Assembly: GCF_001613505.1 (NCBI RefSeq)
Contig: NZ_BDCM01000013.1
Coordinates: 496,001 to 560,000 of the forward strand
DNA length: 64,000 nt
Direction: 5' to 3'
Origin: Nocardia mikamii NBRC 108933
Lineage (GTDB): Bacteria > Actinomycetota > Actinomycetes > Mycobacteriales > Mycobacteriaceae
Shown here: positions 57,775-64,000 of the stretch, piece after piece
How positions within the stretch are numbered: the stretch's first letter is position 1
How the letters are laid out: the number at the start of each line of letters is the position of its first letter
Translations under genes and position numbers: made by a program
Notes under the pieces: model-generated
Seen by the model: only the letters and a program-made list of their open reading frames with translations
Told to the model about the DNA's origin: nothing
Database searches by the model: none

Positions 57775-58647
57775 TCAGGTCGCCGCCACCAGCAACTCCT
57801 CGCCGTTCGAAGTGCGCAGCCCGTCCGGGCGCCCGGGGAAGTACCGGTTGTTGAGCTCGTCCGCCGAAATGTGGTGCGCCTGAGCGAAACCGGCCTCCCG
57901 GGCCATGGCGACGATCCGCGCCGGGGCGTAGAAGCTGCGGAATGGCGTGCCGGAGGCGGCCGCGCCCGATTCCGCGAACTCCCGGCTCGTTCGGTCCTGT
58001 TCCTCGAGCAGTTCCAGTGGCGGCATGAAGGACATGACGACCGTGGAACCGGGCGCCGAGGCCGCCAGCAGCGACAGCGTTTCACGGTTGGCCTCGTCGG
58101 TGAGATACATGCTCACCCCCAGCGAGGCGACGGTCGCGGGCCGGGCCGGATCGAAGCCGGCCGCGGTCAGACGCTCCCACCACGAATCCTTCTCGAAATC
58201 GACCGGGACCGAACGCAACCAGTCCGGGAGCTCATAGCCGGTCTCGACCAGGCGCCGGCGCTTCCACTCCTGCGTCTGCGGTTGGTCGACCTCGAAAATC
58301 CGGAAGCGAGAAGCGATCTCGGGTCTGCGCTGCGCGAACGTCTCCAGTCCCGCGCCCAGCAGCACGTACTGGTCCACGCGCCCGGCCTGTTCGGTGAGCA
58401 GATCCTCCACGAATCGTGAGCGCACCACGATGCTCGCCCGAAAGCGGCTGGTGCCCACCGGATCCATATCACCGCGCTCACGCCAGCCCGCCGGCGGATC
58501 GGCCAGTCGCAGGCCGATCTCGTCGTCGAGCACATGCGGCGGCGGATCGAGCTGGACGTGCAGCGCGCGCCACAGCGCAACCCGCACAGCGGTCTGGTCG
58601 GGTACCACGGTGCGCTCGGGCACCGCACCGGTCCGGGTATCGCTCAT
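57775..58647 (-). CDS. SAM-dependent methyltransferase, LCMT/Ppm1-like
   Basis: A protein of 290 residues from ATG 58647. It has the signature of the mycobacterial leucine-carboxymethyltransferase-like group: QYVLLGAGLETFAQRRPE as SAM loop, then FEVDQPQTQEWKRRRL, FEKDSWWERLTAAGFDP and SLGVSMYLTDEANRETL. Natural substrates of this large family are mostly unknown. Its start overlaps the VOC stop as ATGA, so the two are co-translated. Part of an RHH-VOC-methyltransferase operon. Confidence 0.88.
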   Translation of the reverse strand: MSDTRTGAVPERTVVPDQTAVRVALWRALHVQLDPPPHVLDDEIGLRLADPPAGWRERGDMDPVGTSRFRASIVVRSRFVEDLLTEQAGRVDQYVLLGAGLETFAQRRPEIASRFRIFEVDQPQTQEWKRRRLVETGYELPDWLRSVPVDFEKDSWWERLTAAGFDPARPATVASLGVSMYLTDEANRETLSLLAASAPGSTVVMSFMPPLELLEEQDRTSREFAESGAAASGTPFRSFYAPARIVAMAREAGFAQAHHISADELNNRYFPGRPDGLRTSNGEELLVAAT

Positions 58648-58985
58648 CGGTCACCACCGGGAGCCTGTAGCGTCCACACCCGCCCGTCCGGGTCGCGCAC
58701 CGTCATCTCGCGGGTTCCGTAATGGGTGTCGGCGAACGGCGACACCACCTCGACCGGCGCCGGAAAGTCTTGTTCCGCTTGCACTTTCAGCACGACCTGC
58801 ATTCCGGGTTCGCGGTCCGCCGGCACCTCGGCGATGAACAGGTACGGACCGTCCCCGTTGCGGAGCTGTCCGGAGTTGTGGTCGGTGGCGAATTCCAGTT
58901 CGAAGCCCAACTGCTGGAAGAACTTCGCCGATTTCCCCCAGTTGTGGGTCTCCAGAAAAATCGCCTCGACACCTCTGGCGGCCAT
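58644..58985 (-). CDS. VOC (glyoxalase-fold) protein
   Basis: A protein of 113 residues from ATG 58985, with GAAGGAG upstream. It is a vicinal-oxygen-chelate fold: GVEAIFLETHNWGKSAKFFQ first strand-helix, LGFELEFATDH, and the closing GTREMTVRDPDGRVWTL. Its Glu/His positions could hold a metal. It lies one base after the RHH stop and overlaps the methyltransferase start (ATGA). Likely a small-molecule binding or lyase partner of that methyltransferase. Confidence 0.85.
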   Translation of the reverse strand: MAARGVEAIFLETHNWGKSAKFFQQLGFELEFATDHNSGQLRNGDGPYLFIAEVPADREPGMQVVLKVQAEQDFPAPVEVVSPFADTHYGTREMTVRDPDGRVWTLQAPGGDR

Positions 58986-58986
58986 A

Positions 58987-59154
58987 TCACTTCTCCTTCT
59001 CACGCGTCGGCGGTTCGGCGCCGAGGTACGCCCGCAGCGCCTCGGCCACCAGAGCCGACAGCGACATCTCCGATTCGACCGCCCGGTATTTGACCTGCTT
59101 GATCAGCTCCACCGGGAGATACACGTTGAACTGCTTGACTTCCTCGGCACCCAC
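58987..59154 (-). CDS. Ribbon-helix-helix regulator, small (55 residues)
   Basis: GTG 59154 opens a 55-residue frame: VKQFNVYLPVELIKQVKYR, then ESEMSLSALVAEALRAYLG and a charged tail REKEK. This is the beta-strand plus two-helix layout of CopG/Arc-type DNA-binding proteins. It ends one base before the VOC start. An exact 20-bp palindrome lies 18 bp upstream of its start, so it should repress its own operon. Antitoxins share this fold, but its partners here (a VOC and a methyltransferase) are not known toxins. Confidence 0.8.
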   Translation of the reverse strand: MGAEEVKQFNVYLPVELIKQVKYRAVESEMSLSALVAEALRAYLGAEPPTREKEK

Positions 59155-59171
59155 GAGAGAACGCTAACATG

Positions 59172-59191
59172 CTAGCAATCTAGATTGCTAG
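59172..59191. promoter_or_regulatory. Perfect 20-bp palindrome, predicted RHH operator
   Basis: CTAGCAATCT (59172-59181) and AGATTGCTAG (59182-59191) are exact reverse complements with no spacer, AT-rich against the local background. The RHH gene start is 18 bp away, so the site must overlap its promoter. Confidence 0.8.
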
Positions 59192-59234
59192 ATCCAGGTC
59201 CACACGAACTCCACGAAGTGACAGACCGGACCGA

Positions 59235-59396
59235 CTACTCGGACGACTCCTCATCCGACCGCGGCGTCCCCGACAGCCGGATCACGCCCGCGTCCAGGTC
59301 GAGATCCAGCCGCGGCCGATGCTGCTGCCCGTCGCTGTCACCGCCGCTCTCGTCGGTCAGCTTCTTGCCGGGGAATATCTCACCGAACACGCCCAT
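59235..59396 (-). CDS. Small acidic protein (53 residues)
   Basis: ATG 59396 opens a 53-residue frame beginning MGVFGEIFPGKKLTDE and ending in LDLDLDAGVIRLSG and a Ser/Glu tail. I recall similar 50-60-residue acidic proteins of unknown function in Nocardia and Rhodococcus. It has no signal or membrane segment. Too small to assign; codon use looks like the neighbours and third-position G/C is high, which supports coding. Confidence 0.55.
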   Translation of the reverse strand: MGVFGEIFPGKKLTDESGGDSDGQQHRPRLDLDLDAGVIRLSGTPRSDEESSE

Positions 59397-59445
59397 AACC
59401 CCACGATAGCCGCCTGTCCGTCCGCGCGCGGGGACGGAAACGGCC

Positions 59446-59499
59446 TCAGCGGAGTTTGATCGAGCCGCCGTCGACCATCAGGGTCCGGCCTCGATCACG
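59446..59499 (-). pseudogene. SDR oxidoreductase, C-terminal remnant
   Basis: On the minus strand the frame ending at TGA 59448-59446 reads GRTLMVDGGSIKLR, the typical final strand and tail of a short-chain dehydrogenase. Upstream it turns to non-matching residues within a few codons and has no SDR body. It is a leftover of about 15 codons. The rest of the 305-bp gap between 59397 and 59701 holds no other gene. Confidence 0.6.
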
Positions 59500-59701
59500 C
59501 CCATTCCTCTCGCTCCGAAAAATCCCGCGCTGTCAGGTACGTCAGACCGGTTCCGGCGCCGTTCCGGTCAGCGGGATACCGGATGAACGGAACAGACCGC
59601 CATCGCGCGGTGTGTCTGGCGTCACTACACTCGGGCTTCAATTCCGGTTCTCGCCCAGCTTCGACGGGCAGGATGGAAGCGACTCACGATCGGAGGCATC
59701 G

Positions 59702-60571
59702 ATGCCACTGGCCACTTCGGCACCCGGGCCCCTGCCGCCATCGATGGTGGAGCGGATGACGCTCATTCTCGACATGTTCGAGCACCGGTCGACGCGGCTG
59801 AGCCTCGTGGAGATCTGCACACACAGCGGACTCCCCCGCTCCACCGCGCATCGCATCCTCGACCAGCTGGTGAAACTGCACTGGCTCGAGCACACCCCCT
59901 CGGGCTACTGCCTGGGCCGGCGCTCGCTCGGACTCGGCGGGTACGACGGCCGCCACGGCGAGATCCGCGAGGCGGCGGCCGAGCATCTGCACGAGTTGCA
60001 GCTGCGGACCGGACTGGTGGTCCACCTGGCGGCGCTGGAGGGCGCCGACGAGGTGTTCCTCGACAAACTCGGCGGCCCGTTCGCGCGCACACTCGAATCG
60101 CATGTGGGACGCCGCAGTTTCGCTCACCTCACCACCGGCGGCCGCGCCATGCTGGCCTGGCTGCCCCCGGAGGAGGTGGAGGCGCTGCTCGGCAAACAGC
60201 TCTCCGATCCGGTGCAGGGCCGGGGATGGGATGTGGCGAGCCTGCATCGCGAATTGAACCGGATCCGCCGCAACCGCGGATTGTCGTTCGACCGCGGCGA
60301 ATACGCCAATGCGATGGTGGGCCGGGTACTTCCGAGTGTGGCCGCCGCGATCCGGGGTCCGCAGGGCCCGCTGGCCGCGATCTGCCTGTGCGGGGAGACG
60401 AACTTCGCCACCATGGAACGACTCGCCCCGCTGGTCGCGGAGGCGGCTTCGCGCACCTCGCGCGTGCTGGCCGCGGAGACCCACGGGCGACGGCAGATGC
60501 CGGCCGCGCGGCGCGGTCAGGCGGTCCGGACGGGCGGCCGCCCGCTCGCCTCCTCGCCGAGTCGCGCGTAA
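59702..60571 (+). CDS. IclR family transcriptional regulator
   Basis: A protein of 289 residues from ATG 59702, with GGAGG five bases upstream. A winged helix-turn-helix at about 20-70 (LSLVEICTHSGLPRSTAHRILDQL, with HWLEHTPSGYCLG wing) is followed by the IclR effector domain (ELQLRTGLVVHLAALEGADEVFLDKL). The acyl-CoA ligase starts 97 bp downstream on the same strand and is the natural target. Effectors of this family are often small carboxylic acids; the C-terminal 35 residues are an Arg-rich tail. Confidence 0.87.
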   Translation: MPLATSAPGPLPPSMVERMTLILDMFEHRSTRLSLVEICTHSGLPRSTAHRILDQLVKLHWLEHTPSGYCLGRRSLGLGGYDGRHGEIREAAAEHLHELQLRTGLVVHLAALEGADEVFLDKLGGPFARTLESHVGRRSFAHLTTGGRAMLAWLPPEEVEALLGKQLSDPVQGRGWDVASLHRELNRIRRNRGLSFDRGEYANAMVGRVLPSVAAAIRGPQGPLAAICLCGETNFATMERLAPLVAEAASRTSRVLAAETHGRRQMPAARRGQAVRTGGRPLASSPSRA

Positions 60572-60668
60572 CCGGGCGGGAGTCTCGCTGAGCGGAAACG
60601 CCGGCATCTGCCTTCGGCGGGCGTGACACAGTGCGGTGGTTGTGATGCTCCACACAGAAGGACCACCC

Positions 60669-62321
60669 ATGACCACGTCCATGCCTGATATCGCCGCCGT
60701 CATGCGCGAGCTGACCGGTCCGGGCGGCCGGTTCGAGCTCATCGAGGAGGAGGTTCTCGGCGCGCGTATGCCGGTGCTGCGGCACCGCCGACGCGCGGTC
60801 GCGGAACTGCTCGCTGACTCGCTGCGCTTCGGTGACCGGGACTATCTCGTCACCGAGGACCGGCGGCTGAGCTATCGCGAACATGCCACGGCCGCAGCCG
60901 CTCTCGCGGCCGCGCTGCACGAGGAGTTCGGGGTGCGACGCGGTGATCGGGTCGCGATCCTCGCCGCGAACACCGTCGAATGGGTGATCACCTTCTGGGC
61001 GGCGCAGAGCCTCGGCGCGATCGCGGTCGGGCTCAACGGGTGGTGGGTCCCGCGCGAAATCGAGTACGGACTGGCCTCGACCGAACCGGCCGTGGTGGTC
61101 GTGGACGCGAAGCGGGCGAAACTGCTCGCCGATATCGACAGCTCCGCGGCCGTGGTGACCATGGACGAGGATCTGCCGCGTCTGATCGCCGCCCACGCCG
61201 GCGCCGAACCCACGGTCCCGGACGTGGCGGAGGACGATCCCGCCGTCATCCTGTTCACCAGCGGTACCAGCGGAAAACCCAAGGCGGCCTTGCATTCCCA
61301 GCGCAACCTGCTCGCCGTCACCGGCTATTTCGAATACACCGACGCGCTCGCCGCCGCGTTCACCGGGACGACGCCACAGCCCGGTGCACCGCTGGATCTG
61401 CGCTGCCTGCTGACCTCTCCCCTGTTCCATATCGCGAGCCTGCACAATCTGGTGGTGCCGCGGCTGGCCACCGGCAGTGCCGTGATCATGCCGCGGGGCG
61501 GGTTCGACGCCGACCGGATTCTGCGCCTGATCGAGAAGGAACGGGTGACCAACTGGGGTGCGGTGCCGACCATGGCCTCCCGGCTGCTCGAACACGGCGA
61601 TATCGGACGCTACGACACCTCCTCGCTCACCGCGTTCGCACTGGCGTCGGCGCCGTCGTCACCGGCGTTCAAACAGCGTCTGCGCGAGGAGGTTCCGTTC
61701 GCCGCCGACGCCCTGGTGGACAGTTACGGCCTCACCGAATGCAGTACCGCCGTCGCCGTCGCGACCCCCGCCGACCTCGCCCAAGCCCCCGGCACCCTGG
61801 GCCGGCCGATCATCAGCGTGGCACTCGAGATCCGCGATGCCGACGGGACTCCCGTGCCCGAGGGCGTCGAGGGTGAGGTCTACGTCCGCAGCCCCTTCGT
61901 CATGTTGGGGTACTGGCGCGATCCGGAAGCCACCGCGGCGGCGATCGATGCCGAGCGCTGGCTGCGCACCGGCGATTTCGGCGTCGTCGAACAGGGCCGC
62001 CTGCGCTTGACCGGCCGCAGATCGGATCTGATCCTGCGCGGCGGCGAGAACATCTACCCGGTCGAGATCGAGCAGTGCCTCGACGAACACCCCGACGTCG
62101 TGGAATGTGCCGTTGTCGGGGAACCGCACCCCGATCTCGGGCAGCAGGTGGCGGCCGTCGTCGTCCTCGCCGAGGGGTCCACGGCGTCGGAGGCGGATCT
62201 CCGCGAATTCGCCCGGGAGCGGCTGGCCTATTTCAAGGTGCCCGAACGATGGCGGATCACCGCGGAGCCCTTGCCGCGCAACATCACCGGAAAGCTGATC
62301 CGGGCCGGGATCACGGTCTGA
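60669..62321 (+). CDS. AMP-forming acyl-CoA synthetase / ligase
   Basis: A protein of 550 residues from ATG 60669, with AGAAGG upstream. It has the ANL superfamily motifs: P-loop-like LFTSGTSGKPKAALHSQRN (about 205), VDSYGLTECSTAVA, ERWLRTGDFGVVEQGRLRLTG, SDLILRGGENIYPVEIE, and the catalytic Lys near the end in LPRNITGKLIRAG. It activates a carboxylic acid to its acyl-CoA. The GGENIYP form fits fatty or aryl acid ligases. Probably controlled by the IclR regulator upstream. Confidence 0.88.
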   Translation: MTTSMPDIAAVMRELTGPGGRFELIEEEVLGARMPVLRHRRRAVAELLADSLRFGDRDYLVTEDRRLSYREHATAAAALAAALHEEFGVRRGDRVAILAANTVEWVITFWAAQSLGAIAVGLNGWWVPREIEYGLASTEPAVVVVDAKRAKLLADIDSSAAVVTMDEDLPRLIAAHAGAEPTVPDVAEDDPAVILFTSGTSGKPKAALHSQRNLLAVTGYFEYTDALAAAFTGTTPQPGAPLDLRCLLTSPLFHIASLHNLVVPRLATGSAVIMPRGGFDADRILRLIEKERVTNWGAVPTMASRLLEHGDIGRYDTSSLTAFALASAPSSPAFKQRLREEVPFAADALVDSYGLTECSTAVAVATPADLAQAPGTLGRPIISVALEIRDADGTPVPEGVEGEVYVRSPFVMLGYWRDPEATAAAIDAERWLRTGDFGVVEQGRLRLTGRRSDLILRGGENIYPVEIEQCLDEHPDVVECAVVGEPHPDLGQQVAAVVVLAEGSTASEADLREFARERLAYFKVPERWRITAEPLPRNITGKLIRAGITV

Positions 62322-62416
62322 CAGGGGATCGGTCCCGATATTGCCGAATGTACGCCACACCGGGCTCTACACTGGTGCGGACCTGATTGCCCTGTGTCAC
62401 AGAGTGAGTGGTGTGC

Positions 62417-63412
62417 ATGCCTCCGGATCCCGGCCAGATGACGGCGGCGTTCGAACGATTATCGGCCCGAATGACGGTGCTGCAGGCCGGAATGCTGCTC
62501 GCGCCGACGATGCACGAACAAGGTGCCGCCCGCTACGGCCGCATTGTCGCCGCGCAGCTGGCGGCACTCGCGATCCGTGGTCATATCGATGTGCATATCG
62601 GTAGCGACGGATTCGACGGGGCGGATTCGCTGCGCGCGGTCCTGCTGCCCGGCCCGCCCGACTCGGTGGCCGCGGAGGAGCGTCAGTTGTTGCGCCACCT
62701 GTTCGGCAACGGATACTCCGTGCGCATCGCCGCCTGCACCGACGGCCCGGGCTGGGATCGGCTGAACGCGACGGTGCGTCACGAGTTGATCGCCAACGGT
62801 TTCGGCTGGGCCCGGCCCGACCGCTACCGGGCGTTGCGCACGATGGTCCGGTTACGCCGGCGAATGCTGGACTATGCGGCGCAGCGACCGGCGTGGCAGG
62901 ACAACGAACCGCTGCACCGCGCGGGCTATCCCTACGCGGTGCTGTTCGCCGTCGACACCGGTCCGGGCTCGCATTGGCCGGGACCGGAAGAGGGCTCGCC
63001 GGCGCAGCTGTCCTTGCCGTGGAATCTGCCGCAGGCCTGCGCACACGCCGTCCGCGATTCGGGCGAGATCGCCTACAGCGCACCACCGGTCGGCACCGAG
63101 GAGCGGCTGGCCGAAGTCGAGCAGCTGCTGATCGCCATGGACTCCCATTCGCAAGGGGTGCGGCATCACCATGTGGTCGAGGCCGAGCGGCTGCACCGCT
63201 TGATCGACGATTACCGCTGGCGTTACAGCTTTCACACCCTGACCACCTCCCCTCGCCCCGAGGTACTGCGGGCTGCGCTGCTGGATCTGGTGCGCGAAAC
63301 CGAAACCGTGTGCGCGTATGTCCCGCCCGGGGTGCCGGGACACGAAGAGGCCGTACTGGTTTCGATGTATGCGGTGCGGCTGTCGGATCTCGTGCTGGAT
63401 CGCACGCCGTGA
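62417..63412 (+). CDS. Unrecognised protein of 331 residues
   Basis: ATG 62417; GTG 62408 or 62411 would add up to three residues. It has no signal peptide or membrane segment. The first half alternates short helices and strands (AAQLAALAIRGHIDVHIG, then RAVLLPGPPDSVAAEERQLL, then LRHLFGNGYSVRIAA), faintly like DUF2207-, TIGR04222- or GPP34-type helical repeats. The second half has GSHWPGPEEGSPAQLSLPW and SHSQGVRHHHVVEAERLHRL, with several His. The coding pattern is convincing, but I do not know the family. Its 3' end lies 6 bp from the decayed ppk2. Confidence 0.6.
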   Translation: MPPDPGQMTAAFERLSARMTVLQAGMLLAPTMHEQGAARYGRIVAAQLAALAIRGHIDVHIGSDGFDGADSLRAVLLPGPPDSVAAEERQLLRHLFGNGYSVRIAACTDGPGWDRLNATVRHELIANGFGWARPDRYRALRTMVRLRRRMLDYAAQRPAWQDNEPLHRAGYPYAVLFAVDTGPGSHWPGPEEGSPAQLSLPWNLPQACAHAVRDSGEIAYSAPPVGTEERLAEVEQLLIAMDSHSQGVRHHHVVEAERLHRLIDDYRWRYSFHTLTTSPRPEVLRAALLDLVRETETVCAYVPPGVPGHEEAVLVSMYAVRLSDLVLDRTP

Positions 63413-63418
63413 ACGGCC

Positions 63419-63776
63419 TCAGGACCGACCACGTCGAGGGCGCCGCGGGTTGAGGTGCTCCATGAAGCGCTCGATGGTGCCGCCCTTGCCGGCGACGTCG
63501 CGTCCCTAGAACACGATGACCGGACGCCGGCCCGTGGCCTTGACCCATGCGCTTGTCGTCCTCGTAGACCTCACGCCCGAGGCGTTCGTCGTACGGATAG
63601 CCTTCACACCAGGTGTCGACGACGAAACCGTCTGCGGCGGTAAGCAGTACGGGATCGTCGTCGTCCAGGTCGTCGACCGTGAATCCGGTGGTGTCGGTCA
63701 GATCGACCGCGGACTCGAGGTCGGCGACGGCACTCAGTTTGCGATAGAGCTGCCGGGGTGTCTCGAAGTCGGTCAT
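63419..63776 (-). pseudogene. Polyphosphate kinase 2 (ppk2), decayed
   Basis: From ATG 63776 on the minus strand the protein begins FETPRQLYRKLSAVADLES and runs correctly to YEDDKRM, as in Nocardia/mycobacterial PPK2. About eleven codons (the LQIELLKLQK region) are then missing and the frame shifts. In the new frame come WVKATGRRPVIVF, a TAG where Glu of VFEGRD should be, the Walker A GRDVAGKGGTIERF, then MEHLNPR, and a stop. The remaining 60 percent, including catalytic residues, is gone. A deletion, a nonsense change and a truncation show it is dead. Confidence 0.85.
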
Positions 63777-63809
63777 TCCGCGACGCTGTCGGCCGTGCCG
63801 TTCGCTTAC

Positions 63810-63830
63810 GGGCGATCTGTGTGATCGCCC
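63810..63830 (-). terminator. Hairpin at the end of the minus-strand gene
   Basis: GGGCGATC (63810-63817) and GATCGCCC (63823-63830) form an 8-bp stem with loop TGTGT, touching the stop codon of the partial gene at the window end. Confidence 0.6.
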
Positions 63831-64000
63831 TAGGCAGCGACGATCGTATCGGCGACCAGGCGGAGATCCGGGATGATGCCCTGCGGTTCGCGCACCCACT
63901 TCCGGCGCGGATTGCCGGGTGTCGGGAGGGCGATCAATGCGCCGGGTCTGGTCTGGGTCACGAAGCAGCGGAACAGGTCCACAGACCACCAGCCCGCGCC
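63830..64000 (-). CDS. Hypothetical protein, C-terminal 56 residues (partial)
   Basis: The minus strand is open from the window edge to TAG 63832-63830, reading WWSVDLFRCFVTQTRPGALI, then GNPRRKWVREPQGIIPDLRL. No start is visible. The Trp-rich start and Arg-rich middle are not recognised; a recombination or DNA-binding role is possible but unsupported. It is followed at once by the hairpin at 63810. Confidence 0.45.
   Translation of the reverse strand, partial: GAGWWSVDLFRCFVTQTRPGALIALPTPGNPRRKWVREPQGIIPDLRLVADTIVAA

Noticed and set aside
62397..63989. Minus-strand frame of 530 codons that includes the PPK2 start
   Set aside because: Only the piece at 63419-63776 resembles PPK2; the rest is opposite the gene at 62417 and reads as Pro/Arg/Ala noise.

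Overview
The window is high-GC actinobacterial DNA and most likely comes from a Nocardia-like member of the Mycobacteriales. The strongest clue is at 35684-46313: ahpE, a DUF3052 protein, a lipoprotein, aceE, a MabR-type regulator, fabD, acpM, kasA and accD6, in the order of the mycobacterial mycolate FAS-II locus. Many starts are GTG or TTG with GGAGG-like ribosome sites. I saw no phage, insertion sequence or CRISPR array. Both ends cut through genes.

Layout. 1-12234: the end of a flavin monooxygenase, a secreted lipase coupled to a small secreted protein, an MFS exporter with an unusual tail of three carboxypeptidase-regulatory-like domains, a STAS/ATPase fusion, two tandem secreted glycine-rich paralogues, a cation/proton antiporter, a methyltransferase, a TetR pair with a perfect operator, and a glutamine-synthetase-family enzyme. 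12235-21320: a compact block that looks light-controlled, with a secreted DUF6764-like protein, crtE-crtI-crtB, an SDR/DUF2867 protein, photolyase, lipocalin and a LitR/CarH-type MerR-cobalamin regulator. Three promoters in this block carry paired 11-bp direct repeats of GCATCRWTTRY type directly upstream of the -10. These tie the regulator to four transcripts and are the most interesting system here.

21394-35288: an NAD(P)-binding reductase followed by a broken SDR fragment, an MMPL exporter with a divergent MarR and a perfect shared dyad, a VOC remnant, a PucR regulator followed by a complete lpd-E1alpha-E1beta-E2 operon, an XRE regulator, two SDRs and a DUF35 protein. 35539-46917: tRNA-Val, then the AhpE/AceE/FAS-II locus. 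A TTTTGT-N9-ACAAAA dyad sits upstream of fabD. A long hairpin, rather than kasB, separates kasA from accD6.

47014-64000: two serine-beta-lactamase-like hydrolases, a MerR/hydrolase divergent pair, an unlinked trpB, an APH-like kinase, fused pabAB, a TerD-DUF2510-zinc-ribbon-HNH fusion protein, an ACT protein, a tight RHH-VOC-methyltransferase operon behind a 20-bp palindrome, an IclR/acyl-CoA ligase pair, an unrecognised protein, and a decayed ppk2. Four gene remnants (22491, 25318, 59446, 63419) show ongoing small-scale decay.
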